This document shows positions 1-12,028 of a stretch of 64,000 nucleotides of DNA, one piece after another. The position numbers and the translations under genes are program-made. The DNA is from Undaria pinnatifida. Taxonomy: Eukaryota; Sar; Phaeophyceae; Laminariales; Alariaceae. Under the pieces are notes generated by a model. It was not told the DNA's origin and searched no databases. It worked only from the letters and a program-made list of their open reading frames with translations. The stretch is from the NCBI GenBank assembly GCA_012845835.1, contig JABAKD010000014.1, positions 5,193,896-5,257,895 on the forward strand. The letters are read 5' to 3'. Position 1 is the first letter of the stretch, and every line of letters starts with the position of its first letter.

Positions 1-2
1 CG

Positions 3-2105
3 TCACCCCCGCTGCCGGAGATGCCGGAGCAGGGAGGGACCGTGGACCTAGAAGAAGCGCCCGAGCCGGGAGGGACGGATGTCTATGAATCCGCCCCGAC
101 GACTCCCCTGCCGGTATTGGGGAGGGGGATTCCTCACCAACTCCGTGCGGTTTCTCCGATGACGCAAGCTGGCGGCGATTCGCAAGCCGAAAGTGAGGAG
201 CTGAACGATTCATCAACGGTCAGCAGCGAACCGCCCGAAAGCGACACTTCATCTCGAGATGACGACGATGCGTCCTCTTCTGACGATGGAGCTCCGACCC
301 CGACTGCTATCCGAACTGCTGCGCGCCAACTTGGAGCGCACGTGTCAGGACCAGGCGATGGTGAAGAGATTCGGGAGGGAAGCACGAGAGCGCAGACTAG
401 AGCGCTCAACCGGGAAGCGGCAACGGGGCTGATCAGTACGATCGGACCCTGTGAGGGAGGCCGCATATTCCATGCGCTACTGGCGGCGCAAGACACAGGC
501 GGTGAACCTACTCGGTTGCCGGGTTGCCTCCTCAAGGAGGCGGAACCGGAACCGACGTCTTACTCCGCGGCGCGTTCTTCAATCCACTTTGGCGTTTGGG
601 TAGAGGCGATGCAAGCGGAATTTGATGGATTAGAGGCCGCTGACACTTTCACTGAGATTTCCGAAGTTCCGGCGGGTAGCAATACTGTGGAATCAAAGTG
701 GCTCTTGAAGTGGAAGGGCGACGAGCATGGCACGATCGTTAGAGCTACGGCAAGATTGGTAGCTAAGGGCTATAGTCGGGTAGAGGGAGTTGACTACTTT
801 GATACGTTTGCGCCTACTGCATCAACCACGTCTAACCGCATCCTAGCAGCAATGGCATGCAAACTTGACTGGGACTTGAGGCACTTGGACGTTGACCAGG
901 CCTTTATTCAGTCAGAGTTGGATACCGAAATCTTCTCAAGATTGCCCCCTGGGTGTGGGCGGTTATCGGGTAAGGTAGTCCGACTCAACAAAGCTCTTTA
1001 TGGGCTGAAGCAGAGTGGTCGCTCGTGGTATAAGCTACTGTCGTCAACCTTGGTTAAGTGTGGTTTTGAGCAGTGCTTGGTAGACCCGTGCGTGTTTCGA
1101 CTGATGGTAAATGACGAGGTTGCAGCGATGCTGGTGGTCCACGTGGACGACATAAAGATCGCGGCCACCAAGGAAATCACGGATTCAGTCGTGGCGGATC
1201 TCAACAAGAGGTTCCCTACGAAACATCTTGGCGAGGTTACGTGGTACATGGGTAGCGAGTACAAGAGAGATCGTGAGAAGGGGACCTTGGAGATTTCGCA
1301 GGCCCAGTTTATTCGAAATGTTGTCGAACGTTTTGGAATCACGAAAACCAGACCTATTCCCGCTTCTCCGCCGTTGGACCTCAGACACGTGAGTGATGAG
1401 GACCCTGCGGTGGACGCGAGATACCGCGAAATGGTGGGGAATCTGATGTGGATTGCGAATCAGACGAGGCCGGACATCGCGAACGCAGTACGGGCGGTTG
1501 CGAGGTTTTCTCATGACCCTAAGGAGGTACATGTTAAGGCGGCTAGGAAGATAATCGAGTACCTGAGCGCTACGGCTCTCTTAGGTCTGACGTTCAGGAA
1601 GGACAGTAAACTAGAGGAAGTGCAGTTGGATTACGACTTGGAGACGTACGTGGACGCGGACTACGCCCACAAAGCCGACGATAGGCGTTCGGTCTCTGGC
1701 GTGGCTGTCTGTTGCGGGGGTACACTTGTGTCGCGGTTTTCTAGGACGCAGAAATGCGTCACCCTATCAACTACCGAGGCGGAGTACGTAGCCATGGCCG
1801 ACGGGGTGAAGGAAGCGCTTTACGTGAGAGGAGTGTTGGTTTTCCTGATGCCCAGTCTGGGGTCGCCGAGTATTGGAGTGTTTGAAGACAACAAAGGGGC
1901 GATAGACTTGGCCAAAAACCCATTGAGCTCATCTAACAGTAAGCACATCGATGTACGGTACCATTTTCTGCGCGAGTTGGTGGGGACGGGAGACTTGTCG
2001 GTTAAGTATCTCTGGACGGACGACCAGCATGCGGACATTCTCACAAAGGCTATTGGCCAAGAGAGTTTTGAGAAACACCGCGATTTTCTGCTGGGGATAC
2101 AGTAA
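3..2105 (+). CDS. Ty1/copia polyprotein, 3' part (RT and RNase H)
   Basis: This is the C-terminal part of a copia-type Pol polyprotein: reverse transcriptase followed by RNase H, which together copy the element RNA into DNA. The frame is open to the left edge, so gag, protease and integrase lie outside the window; the Met at base 21 is not the true start. About 200 residues of Asp/Ser-rich linker come first. RT landmarks counted from base 21 are SKWLLKWKG (about residue 224), LDVDQAFIQ (289), YGLKQSG (327) and the catalytic HVDD (374). RNase H follows with VDADYAH (545), STTEAEYVA (583) and HIDVRYHFLRE (642). There is no internal stop in 2.1 kb, so this copy is recent or still intact. It is closely related to the decayed minus-strand copy at 2550-5085. 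Confidence 0.93.
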   Translation, partial: SPPLPEMPEQGGTVDLEEAPEPGGTDVYESAPTTPLPVLGRGIPHQLRAVSPMTQAGGDSQAESEELNDSSTVSSEPPESDTSSRDDDDASSSDDGAPTPTAIRTAARQLGAHVSGPGDGEEIREGSTRAQTRALNREAATGLISTIGPCEGGRIFHALLAAQDTGGEPTRLPGCLLKEAEPEPTSYSAARSSIHFGVWVEAMQAEFDGLEAADTFTEISEVPAGSNTVESKWLLKWKGDEHGTIVRATARLVAKGYSRVEGVDYFDTFAPTASTTSNRILAAMACKLDWDLRHLDVDQAFIQSELDTEIFSRLPPGCGRLSGKVVRLNKALYGLKQSGRSWYKLLSSTLVKCGFEQCLVDPCVFRLMVNDEVAAMLVVHVDDIKIAATKEITDSVVADLNKRFPTKHLGEVTWYMGSEYKRDREKGTLEISQAQFIRNVVERFGITKTRPIPASPPLDLRHVSDEDPAVDARYREMVGNLMWIANQTRPDIANAVRAVARFSHDPKEVHVKAARKIIEYLSATALLGLTFRKDSKLEEVQLDYDLETYVDADYAHKADDRRSVSGVAVCCGGTLVSRFSRTQKCVTLSTTEAEYVAMADGVKEALYVRGVLVFLMPSLGSPSIGVFEDNKGAIDLAKNPLSSSNSKHIDVRYHFLRELVGTGDLSVKYLWTDDQHADILTKAIGQESFEKHRDFLLGIQ

Positions 2106-2160
2106 TTTGTTGTTTGTGGATGGTGTTTGTTTTATCGAGGCTTGTTAGTTGATCCAGCGC

Positions 2161-2169
2161 CAGGGAGGG
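2161..2169 (+). promoter_or_regulatory. polypurine tract
   Basis: The purine run CAGGGAGGG sits directly before a TGTT start. The intact copia element further right has the analogous GAGCCGGGAGGG directly before its 3' LTR. In LTR elements this tract primes plus-strand DNA synthesis. Confidence 0.55.
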
Positions 2170-2453
2170 TGTTCGATATAGCTTGTCTCAACGAACAGCC
2201 TAGCAATAAGTTACGGTTACATACGTTGTGTCACGGAGGTAAGTTGCAGAGATCGTCTCGTGGTATCACCCACGAGCAGTCCCACGGGTATGTACGAGTA
2301 GGCACTATGCGAGGAGGTTTAGGTATTCGACTACGAGCGGTTGTTCCTGGGCTGTGAAGAATTGACCCACATGAGCCACTCCACCTTTCCCCCTGCATTC
2401 GTCTACCCCTTTCCGGGCCGACATAATAAAGACATCTCAAACTATCTTCTACA
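2170..2453 (+). repeat. probable 3' LTR of the left copia element
   Basis: The segment starts with TGTTCGATATAGC right after the polypurine tract and ends in TCTTCTACA, which gives TG...CA ends and about 284 bp. It contains AATAAA at 2425-2430, fitting a polyadenylation signal. The 5' LTR is outside the window, so the right boundary is inferred from the CA end only. Confidence 0.5.
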
Positions 2454-2549
2454 TACTGCGGGTTGCAGCGCCTCGCTCACAGCGTAGTGTGGCTGTTGGG
2501 AGCTTATCCATCCCTCGCACATCAGCGCTAATTGAACACTCTGGGGGCT

Positions 2550-5085
2550 CTGCGTCTGCGTACGTCTCCTCCAACTGTACATCCTCCAACTTACTTCCTC
2601 CTCTGATAATCAAGCCCAAGTGAGCCGTAGCGCTCAAGTACTCGAAAATATTTCTAGCATCCTTCGCGTGTACTTCCTTAGGATCGTGCGAGAACCGCGC
2701 AATCGCTCGCACTGCGTTGGAGGTTTCTGGTGTCGTCTGGTTCGCAATCCACATCAGACTCCCCACAATTTCGCGGAAATTCACGTCCACCGCCGGCTCC
2801 TCACCACTCACGCGCCTGAGGTCCAACGACGGTGAAGCAGAGATTGGGCTGGTCAATTTGATACCGAAACCGTCGACAACGTTTCTGATTCACTAGTCTG
2901 CCAAATCTCCAGGGTTCCCTTCTCACGATCCCTCCTGTACTCGCTACCCATGTACCACGCAACCTCGCCTAGATGTTTGGTCAGAAATCTCTTTTTGAGG
3001 TCAGCCACTGCCGCATCAGTTGCTTCTTTGGTTGCTGCGATCTTAATGCCGTCCACGTGGACCACCAGCATCGCTACAACCGCGTCATTCGACACCAGTC
3101 GAAACACGCACGGGTCTACCATGCACTGCTCAAACCCACACTCTACTAACGTTGACGACAGTAGTAACTTGCACCATGATCGAACACTCTGCTTCAGTCC
3201 GTAAAGGGATTTGTTGAGTAAAACTACCTTACCCGACATCTCTCCACACCCAAGGGGAAGTCTCGAGAAAATCCCGGTATCCAACTCTGCCTGAATGAAA
3301 GCGTGGTCAACGTCCGAGTGTCTCAAGTCCCAATCAAGCTTGCACCATGGCTGCAATGAGTCGGTTAGACGTGGTCGAGTGGGTGGGAGCAAAATTTTCG
3401 AAGTAGCCAACTCCCTTTACCTGGCTATAGCCCTTAGCTACCAGCCGTGCCTTAGCTCTATCTATCATGCCGTGCGCGTCGCCCTTCCACTTTAACGGCC
3501 ACTTTGACCCCAGGACATTGCTATCGGCGGAGAGTTCAGAAACCTCTACAAAGGTTCTAGCAGCTTCGAGACCATCAAACTCCGATCTCATTGCGTCCAT
3601 CCAAACGTCTGAATGTTTTGACGAACGCGCGGCGGTATAAGACGTTGGTTCCGGTTCCGCCTCTTTGACAAGGCAATCCGGTAACTTCGTCTTCTCGCGC
3701 CCCGTCTCAGTCGCAGCCAGTAGCGCCTGAAAAACGCGGCCTCCTTCACAGGGCCCGATCGCACTGATCAGCTCCGCCGCCGCTTCCCGGTTGAGCGCCC
3801 TGGTCTGCACCCTCGTACGACCCTCCCGAATATCTCCACTATCGCCCGGTCCTGACCTGTGCGCTCCAAGTTGGCGTGCAGCAGCCCGGATCGCCGCCGG
3901 GGTCTGTGCTTCACTTTCAGGGGATGACGCGTCACCCAGAGTTTCACCGTCAGAGGTTGACGTGTCGCTCAGGGCTCCACCGTTCGAGGGTGACACGTCA
4001 CTTCCAGCCTGAAAGGAAGAATCGCTGTCGGACGATTCGCTGCTGGCCGTTGATGTATCGTTCGGCTCTACATCTTCGGCTCGAAATCGCCACTAGCTTG
4101 CGCCATCGGAGGCACCACGCGAAGTTGGTGACGAATTCCCCTGCCCAATCTCGGCAGTGGAGTCGTCGGATCGGTGACAAAATCCTCTGCCCCTTCCAGC
4201 TCTGGCGCGTCCTATATTCCCTGCGTCCCTCCCTTCTCCGGAATCTCCGGCAGCTGGGGTGACGGGGCTTCAACATCATCCGTCGCCTCCCAAGGCACGT
4301 CTCGAGTCTCCACCACTTTGTTCGCCCGCGTGAGCACCCGCAAAGAGTCACTTGGTGGTCGATACCCGCCCGAGGTAAAAACAGCTCTCGGCCCGGGGTG
4401 ACGGCTTGGACGGGCGGTTCCACCGGCAGTACGCTGGGCGAAGGAACGGGTGTGGTGAGGCAGGTGCGGCCGTACCATGCCACATCTCATGCGGAGACTT
4501 GTTACCGGGGTTGGCAGTGGTTGCGATGTGGTTCAGGGCGTCACAAGACCAATGCACCGCTTCCGCCCACAGGGACTCGGTTGGCGGTAGTTGAACGAGC
4601 GGGAAGATGATTGGAGCCTGGATGCACGCAGCAAGTGCTGCATTTTGGATGATGCCTAGCACTCTCTCTGCAAGACCATTCTGAAATTTAGCGTTCAAAA
4701 ATTCCTGCTTGATGCAATACTGTTTGCACACCTCTCCAAACTCCTCACGGAAACCCCCCCCCCCGTTGTCAGACCTTACAATGTCAACCTTCGTGGGGAC
4801 ACCGTCAGCGCGTACAACAGCCAAACACTTCCTAAACGAGTCCCTGCTGCTTCCAATTTGTGCTTCAGAAAGTATACCCACGCTTAGCGAGAGAAATCAT
4901 CCTTCACTAGCATGATATACCTCTTACCCACCAGAGAAGGGGTCCTCTTAGGGCCACTCAGGTAAACGAAGACCCGTCCCAATTTCTCTGAAGCACGTGA
5001 CTTAGTACTGCTGGGGATAGGCTTGCGGTAATCTTTCGCCATAGAACAGCCAGTGCAGGGTCTTAGTCCTCCAGCAGTCAGTGCA
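2550..5085 (-). pseudogene. decayed Ty1/copia element (integrase, RT, partial RNase H)
   Basis: Read on the minus strand this is a broken relative of the element at the left edge. From 5085 down it encodes the zinc-binding pre-integrase end (RPCTGCSMAKDYRKP), then integrase with RSDNGGGGF and NGLAERVLG around the catalytic residues (4880-4350), a linker containing ARQLGAH and RTRVQTRALNREAA (3990-3780), and RT with SDVDHAFIQAE, YGLKQS and VVHVDGIK (3500-2960). The second catalytic Asp of the usual HVDD reads as Gly (HVDG), so RT would be inactive. Frameshifts near 4350, 4000, 3400 and 2855 and a stop near 4894 break the frame. Similarity stops in early RNase H (TYADA) near 2550. Gag and most of protease are missing. 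Confidence 0.85.
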
Positions 5086-5689
5086 AAAAGGGTTAAATAA
5101 GGCTGAACATGGGCTAGTCTGTACTTAAGATCGAGGGCATAGTCAGGCAGCCAGAGAAGACCTTACATATTTTTCATTTTGGCAGAACCCAGTAAACTAC
5201 AGGCAAAATACTGAACGTTTTTTTAAAAGTAAAATACTAACGACATTTTAATCGTGGTTCCCTCTAGATAGCACCGGTTGAGCAGCGCCGGTTGCCCGTT
5301 GTAATGCCTGTGAAATCGCTTGGCATAGACAGGAGCAAACCGTAGAGGAATTGAGCAGAGAAGTGACGCTTTCCGCTATTTTATAGTCCCCGTATTTCCG
5401 GCAGTAACACCGGCAATACAGAGGAAAAACACTACGGCTGCTGCTATACCGATGACTTGCGGTGTCGACATCGTATTGAGCTGTTCTGTTTGAAAATATT
5501 ACTATTTATGACGATTAATTCATGCCGTTTGGCTGTTAATAGCAGTAGTGGAAGAAGCGCAACAAATGGTATACCAGGTACGATATCATGACATTCGTGA
5601 CGACTACTACCGTCTAATGGAAAAGCGCAAGTTGTACGATATCCACGACGCTACTACCGTGTACTACTGTGTCCGAAAAAAAAAGCTCT
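5086..5689. other. intergenic stretch without a gene
   Basis: No coding signal was recognised between the decayed copia element and the RNase H fragment. It holds one copy of a short pogo-like repeat (5258-5345) and otherwise AT-rich unassigned sequence. Confidence 0.5.
5258..5345 (+). repeat. pogo-like dispersed repeat copy
   Basis: The segment starts GGTTCCCTCTAGATAG and contains GAAATCGCTTGGCATAGA. It matches 31745-31840 (GGTCCCTCTATGG, GAAATCGCTAGGCACAGA) over about 85 bp with scattered differences. The shared family is inferred from this pair. Confidence 0.5.
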
Positions 5690-6285
5690 GTTGAGAATAT
5701 TCATTACTGCGGAAATACTCCAAACACCTTTTTCCTCGCCGGAACGGTGGATTTCGCCATCACCTACAAGCAAGGTGGCTTCAAGTTGACTGCATTTTCC
5801 GATGCAAACTGGGCAACAACCCGGGCAACGGCAAGTCGATTTCATCATATATTGTCTTCCTTGCGAACGCCCCGGTTAGCTTCAAGGTGGAGCTGCAGGG
5901 GCTGACGGCGCAATTGACTATGGAAGCAGAACTCGTGGCCGCAGCGCTAGCGATGAAGGAGGCGGTGTTCTGCTCTAACATGATGAAGGAACTGGGATTC
6001 GGCACGCGCTTCGACAGCGTACCACTATATATTGACAACGCCTCGGCTTTGCACATCGCCGGAAATCGGACCTACAGTTCGCGAGTTAAGCACGTGGCTC
6101 TACGGTACTTCTTCATCTAGGAGCTAGTCAAGGAGGGCAGAATCACCGTCAAATATGTGAAAACAGAGGACCAGCTTGCTGACATTGGCACCAAGCATCT
6201 CAGCAAGAAAAGGCAGCGCTATATCTTCTCAGCTCAAGTTGATCCGCGAATTCAGGGCCTAAAATTGAGAAGTTTGGACGATCAA
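5690..6285 (+). pseudogene. copia RNase H fragment, left arm of an inverted duplication
   Basis: The 3' end of a copia pol gene: GTVDFAITYKQGGFKL, then an RNase H core with QLTMEAELVAAALAMKEAV, YIDNASALHIAGN and RVKHVALRYFFI. An in-frame TAG at 6118-6120 replaces the Gln usually seen in FIQELV; the frame then continues as ELVKEGRITVKYVKTEDQLAD. The left end begins inside a junction where the RT core has been deleted. The minus-strand copy at 12638-13100 has the same RT deletion junction and the same TAG. The segment is non-functional and acts as one arm of an inverted repeat whose other arm starts 21 bp downstream. Confidence 0.85.
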
Positions 6286-6306
6286 CAAAAAAGGAAACCC
6301 CTACGG

Positions 6307-6425
6307 TTTGATCGCCTAACCTTTTCAATTTCAGGCCCTGAATTCGCGGATCAACTTGAGGAGATAGCGCTGCCTTTGCTTGCTGAGATGCTTGGTGCCA
6401 ATGTCAGCAAGCTGGTCCTCTGTCT
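6307..6425 (-). pseudogene. tail of the older copia element, cut off by a later insertion
   Basis: On the minus strand this carries the end of the RNase H region, matching 6157-6285 in inverted orientation (shared AGTTGATCCGCGAATTCAGG). It is continuous with 12638 onward once the 6.2-kb young copia element is removed: CTGGTCCTCTGTCTT here joins TTCACATATTTGACGG there, as in the uninterrupted copy near 6150-6180. Confidence 0.85.
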
Positions 6426-6679
6426 TGTTTGAGTAGACTCGCCGCAAAGCAGTGACAGTTACGTGTCGGTTCGGAGTATGGTTTCTTGGGCTATTCGTTC
6501 ATGTCCTTGGATCTGTGTGTGCTGTGACGAGCCGCGAGGCTCTCACTCCTTTTCCTGTTCCTCCTGTTAACTTTCCCTCGCGGGTGTGTGACAACCGATA
6601 ATACACGAACTTAAAAGAGAAGCCATTCAGCAGCCCAGCGGGGTGAGTCGACGCTAACCGGCGCGGTCGGAACTAAACA
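6426..6679 (+). repeat. 5' LTR of the young copia element
   Basis: 254 bp, TGTT...AACA ends. It matches 12384-12637 with a single substitution. It should carry the element's promoter; no clear TATA box was seen. Confidence 0.96.
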
Positions 6680-6691
6680 TTCTAGAATTGT

Positions 6692-6706
6692 TGGTACCAA
6701 AGTGAG
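6692..6706 (+). promoter_or_regulatory. candidate tRNA primer binding site
   Basis: TGGTACCAAAGTGAG lies 12 bp inside the 5' LTR and begins with TGG, the complement of the CCA end of a tRNA. The priming tRNA was not identified. Confidence 0.4.
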
Positions 6707-6709
6707 ACC

Positions 6710-9700
6710 ATGGCTATTTCTGTGGAAGATCAACTCGCCGAGCTGAGAGCGCAGCTGGCGGAGGAGAGGGAGTCACGCGCGGCGGCCGAGAGGGCAGCCG
6801 CGGAACGCGCTGACGCACAACGCGTTCAGCACGAGCAGACCATGAAGATGCTGGCCCAGATGATGGCCCAGCAAGGTGTAGAAGACAAGACAAGTCCGGA
6901 TGGGGAGGCGCACGAGGCGTCTGCTGCGAGTGGCGAGGTAGAAGATCCTGCGTCACCAACATCCCGAGTGGGCCCTGTCAACCCTTCTGTGCCCATGGAG
7001 GTTGGTCCACGAGAGGATCAATCAATAGGGAGTGCCCAAAGCGGGTTGGACGGAGACTACGGTCTCCAAGGTGAGCCCGCTGTGACACACGGGAGCCGAA
7101 GATCTTTTCGAGCTCCCATGAAGATGAATCCACCGCAGCTACGAGACAGAAAGCAGTTTCACATTTTTCAGCAGAAAGTGTATACGTATGCGAATTTCCA
7201 GGACTTCGACAGTGTTCTGTACGCCGAGTCTCATCTCGACGTCGGCGACCAACTCAAATCGAAGAGCGATTTCCTCCGGGAAGGAGTGCCCGAACTAGTT
7301 TATGAACGACATCTTAGAGCCTGGTTCTTCCTGTCCCAGGCATTCCACCTAACAATAGATGTCGGGCGTTTCCAACGGAGCAAGTCCCCCGGAAAATGTT
7401 GGGAAGAAACTGTGAAGTACTATTGCCCCAAGAGCACCGGGGATCAAATCTCTCTGCGGAAGACGCTCAGTGATTTTAAAGTCGAAAAGGGAGTTGACCC
7501 GATCCCGAGATTGTACAATCTCGAGGAACACGTGATGAAAATGCACACTGCGGGTATTGATGTTGATGAACAAACCACCCTCTGCACGTTTGTTGCTGGT
7601 CTGCCTGTGTCGGAGTACGATTTCGAGATACGGCAGCTGAGTCGAAGACTGTCCTTCGACCGGGATGAGGTGATACATACCATCGAATCCCAGTACAACC
7701 TTCTGCGCTCTCGGAGGCAGAAGAACTCCGCAGCCCATGCGCTCGTTGTTGACGGGCGTGGTGGGGGTGGGGGACGCGGACACCCTGGCGGGAAGCGCGG
7801 GGGCCGCGGAGGCGGCCGAGGAGGCAAGCACGCCGAGAAAAAGAAGTCCGGCGACGGAAACGGCGCTGAGGACAACAAGCCTGCGGCAAAGGGACCGCAG
7901 TGCTACAAGTGTGGGCTTCGAGGCCACTTCGCCCGCGACTGCACCACACAGCTCTGCAAGCGGTGCAACGGTCGGGGGCACGACGAGGATAAGTGTCCTT
8001 CGTCTACCGACATGCACGCCAACATGGTGATAGAGCTACCTGAACCGCCGGAGTCGGACTCAGATTCAGGATCGACGACTTCGAGTTGCGTCGCGTCTGG
8101 GTTTATGGCGGTGGAGCTGGATCATGCAGGGTGTGGGTACCAACCAGGCAAGTGTGATGATGGTGGTCCAATCGGTGGTGTAGGGGAACTGGCTCTGCAG
8201 GCCGGGGTTAAATCGGAACGTTGGCACTTTGATACTGGAGCCTCGGGCATCTTTACCCGTAGCTCCGAGAAAATGACTAACTTCCGATCATGCAACAAGC
8301 AACTTAGCGCTGCTGGTGGCGGTAAACTGCTTCGCATAAAAGGTCTAGGCGACCTTACCCTCGAATTCTTTTCGGGCGATGGCCAACCTGCCATGCGCAT
8401 GGAGTTCAAAGAAGTAGGGTTCTCACCTGAGCTTGATTTCAACCTCATTTCGGTGTCGAAGGCCGTCAAACATCGGTACAAGTTTAGTATCGATGACCCC
8501 GGACTCACCATCCACCAAAAAGATACTGGTCAAGAGATCCTATTGCCCCCTTACGGGGACATGTACGTCGGACATGGCCGTAGGGTGGATGGCAACGAGA
8601 TAGCCTGCGCAGTTCTTACACCCGGGCGTATGCCCACCACCGATGTGGATATTAACCACTATCATCGCACTACCTCCCACACCCACCCCCGTTTGTTGAG
8701 GAAATCGGCGGAGCAGCAAGGCGTCAAGCTGAAACCTGGGGTGAAGCTGCTCCCGTGCGTGGGATGTTTAGCAGCGAAAGGGTACAGCGCACCGGTGCCC
8801 AAGTCCACAAACTCTCGTTCAGATAAGAAAAACGGGAGAGTTTTCGTTGATTCGACGGGGAAGAAGCCTGTCGCTTCGATCGGTGGAAGCCTGTATGGTA
8901 TCATTTTTCGTGACGATGCCACACGAATGTCGCGGGAATACTTCATGAAATCAAAATCTGAAGCCCCGGCAAGGCTACTTCAGTACATCGCTGACACTAG
9001 CCAGGATGGTCTGATAGGAATCATCCGTTCTGATGACGCGCCTGAACTGATGTACGGAGAGTTTGCAGAGATCTGCAACAAAAACGGAATCAAGCGCGAG
9101 TTTACGTCAGCGAACACACCGCAGTTGAATGGTGTAGCAGAACGTGGGCTAGCACTTATCGAGAAGTTAGCCAAGACGTCGATGATCCAGGCAAAATCGT
9201 CTTTCGTCGGCCAAGATTTGCCGTCGACGGAGCGGCTGTGGGCTGAAGCTCATCATTTTGCCTGCGACAATCTCAATCGCACTGCTACGACCTCAAATAA
9301 AGACATGAAATCCCCCTACGAGATGTGGCACGGCAAACCACCGTCGCCGACGTTGGTGCAGTGGCTCCAACCATGTTTCTTCAAGACGAAGAGAAAACAC
9401 AAGTGCGACCCGCAAGCGGAACCGGGATTTTATCTCGGGCCCGCAGACAACCATCCGAGGGGAACATGTCGTATCCTGTCGAAAGCAACTAACCAAATTC
9501 ACCTCACCCGTGATGTCACCTGGCATCATGTCCCGACCCCTGCCCCCTTGCCAGCCTATCAGCAGGCACCCCCTACACCCGTTGAAGGGAGGGGGCATGA
9601 CGACGAGACCGCCGTGGGGGGCAGGGAGGGCACACCACTTCAAGATGGTGAGGGGGATGATGACGCTTCGGACAGCGATGACGACCTCTCAGTGGAGTGG

Positions 9701-9892
9701 GAAGACGAGACACACGATGCCAAGGATGTCAACGTCGCCGCCGGCAGAGCACCGGAGACGACCGAGCCGACAGGAACTCCGTTCCAGGGGACCACCCCCT
9801 CCGCGGCAGTGTCTCATGGAGGTTCGTTCGGGGACGATGGTGATACCACCCCGAGCAGCAGCAACCAGCGCAGAAGCCGAAGTCGCAGAGGC

Positions 9893-9929
<37 letters not shown>

Positions 9930-12028
9930 CCAACACCAACAACAGCAGCCGTGGCAGCGGACATGGCGACGGTGGCAGCGCCGACGGTGGCGGTGGAGGC
10001 ACTGCCGGTGACTTCGCCGGTGACATCAATCTTGCCGGCTATGCACCGCTCCCCCCCGAACTGCCCAAAGGTGAAGCGGGACGGCTGCAGAGCTGGGGTA
10101 GGCACGGTGACCTGATCACATCGTCGAGACTGAGATCCGTGCGCAACCGCCTCCAAGAGTTACCCAAAGAACCGAATACTGGAGGCAATACGGCCCTGCT
10201 GGTCTACATGAAGGCGTTGGTGACGGACTTCATCAACGGCGAACTGGAGGCTGAAGAGATGCAAGAAGCAGAAGAGTTCAGCAACGGCCACGCATGCGAT
10301 GATCTCCTGGACTCGCTGGCAACGAGTGCGACTGGTTTCGACGACCACGAGTCAGCATCTAACGTCTTCTCGCTAATGCACGACACCGCGATCGACGAGC
10401 CCGAGATCGCCCTGGTCACCATGGAATCAGGGAAGTCCGAGTCTGAAATTGAAATGCCGTCTGGTCCTTTGTCAGAAGCTGAAGTACCTCCGATCTCCGT
10501 AGCTGGCGTGTACAAATCTAAATACAAAGACGCGTACCTTTGGGCTATGGACAAGGAAATGGATGGTATTGTGAAGAATGGGACATTTATTGTTTTACCT
10601 GGCCTTCCGGAGGGGGAGAAAGCAGTAGATGGTAGGTGGGTGTTATCACTGAAGTCCGACGAAAACGGATACATTACTACACCCAAAGCGAGGCTGGTAG
10701 CAAAAGGGTTTATGCAACGGGAAGGCGTGAACTATCTCCAGACATACGCACCTACACCCGCCACTACTAGTGTCAAGATTGTGCTAGTGTGGGGGAACCA
10801 CAAGGGGTACACAACGTCTCATTTCGATGTCAAACAGGCGTTTACCCAAGCACCGCTAGACTATAAGGTCATTATGAAGCTCCCTGGGGGTTGCGGTGAC
10901 CTGTCTGGCAAATACGTAGAGCTCAAGAAGGCGTTGTACGGCCTATAACAGAGCGGTGCCTTGTGGAACAATTTGCTGGTTACGAAACTAGCGAAACACG
11001 GCATGGAACAGTGCAAAGCCGACCCTTGCGTTTTACGGAAGATTGTGAAGGGTGAGGTAATACTGGTTCTGGCAGTCCATGTGGACGACATGGCTGTAGC
11101 CGGTCCTAGGGATGAGGTTGACAAGCTGCTTGTAACGCTCAACAAGGACTTCACGACGGTTGACCTGGGAGAACTGACCTTCTTCACGGGGTGTGCGGTT
11201 ATCCAAGACGTAAAAGATGGGATAACTAAAATCAACCAGCGGACATTCATCGAAACATTGGCTAGACGTTTTGATGTGACAACGACTGCCCGATACCCCG
11301 CCACTGCCGGTGCTGACCTAGGACCGAGGAAGGAAGGGGAACCAAGTGGAAATTGGCCTTACAAGGAGGCCATCGGATCATTGCTATGGCTGGTCGTCTG
11401 GTCAAGAATGGAGATCGCGAATGCGACGCGTGTTGTAGCTCGCCACGCGAACAACCCTACCGAGAGGCACTGGACAGCGGTGCTACAGATTATTCGATAC
11501 TTGCTCGGTACCAAGGACCTGAGCCTCACGTTCGAAAGGGAACCTTCTGACTTTAAATTGTCGGTGTACACGGATTCGAACTTTGCCGAGAAGGATGACG
11601 ACAGGCGTTCCGTATCGGGGGTAGCTGTATGCCTAGGTTACTCCATGATTACCGGATTCAGTTCGACTCACAAGACCACGTCGCTTTCGACCGCCGAGGC
11701 AGAGTACCGTGCGCTCGGTGATGGAGTGAAGGAGGGTCTATTCGCGAAATCGGTAGCTTCGTTCGTAGCACCATCGCTTGTAGAGAAGACAATTATGGTA
11801 TATGTAGATAACGAAGGGGCAATCAACCTTGCGATCAACCCATTCAGCTCTGCAAGAACCAAGAACCTTGATGTGAGGTTTCATTTCGTTCGCGAGCTGG
11901 TATCGTCTGGTACGATCACGGTTGAACATGTTCCGACAGCGGAACAACGGGCAGATCTTTTCACGAAGGCGCTCGTAGGCCCTATCTTCAGGGAGCACAG
12001 GGACTACCTGATGAACTCTTACATTTGA
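6710..12028 (+). CDS. copia Gag-Pol polyprotein, one premature stop
   Basis: A single frame encodes all copia functions in order: a coiled N-terminal Gag rich in Ala/Glu; two zinc knuckles, CYKCGLRGHFARDC (about residue 397) and CKRCNGRGHDEDKC (415); aspartic protease WHFDTGASG (507); pre-integrase zinc region; integrase with VFVDSTG (713), IRSDDAPE (774) and NGVAERG (811); low-complexity Ser/Gly linker; RT with LVAKGF (about 1329) and FDVKQAFTQAP; then HVDDMAVAG and RNase H with YTDSNFAEKDDDRRS, STAEAEYRALGDG and LDVRFHFVREL. A TAA at 10946-10948 replaces the Lys of the invariant YGLKQSG motif, splitting RT into a 1412-codon part and a 3' part that stays open in the same frame to 12028. No other break was seen, so the element is one substitution from intact. 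Confidence 0.95.
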
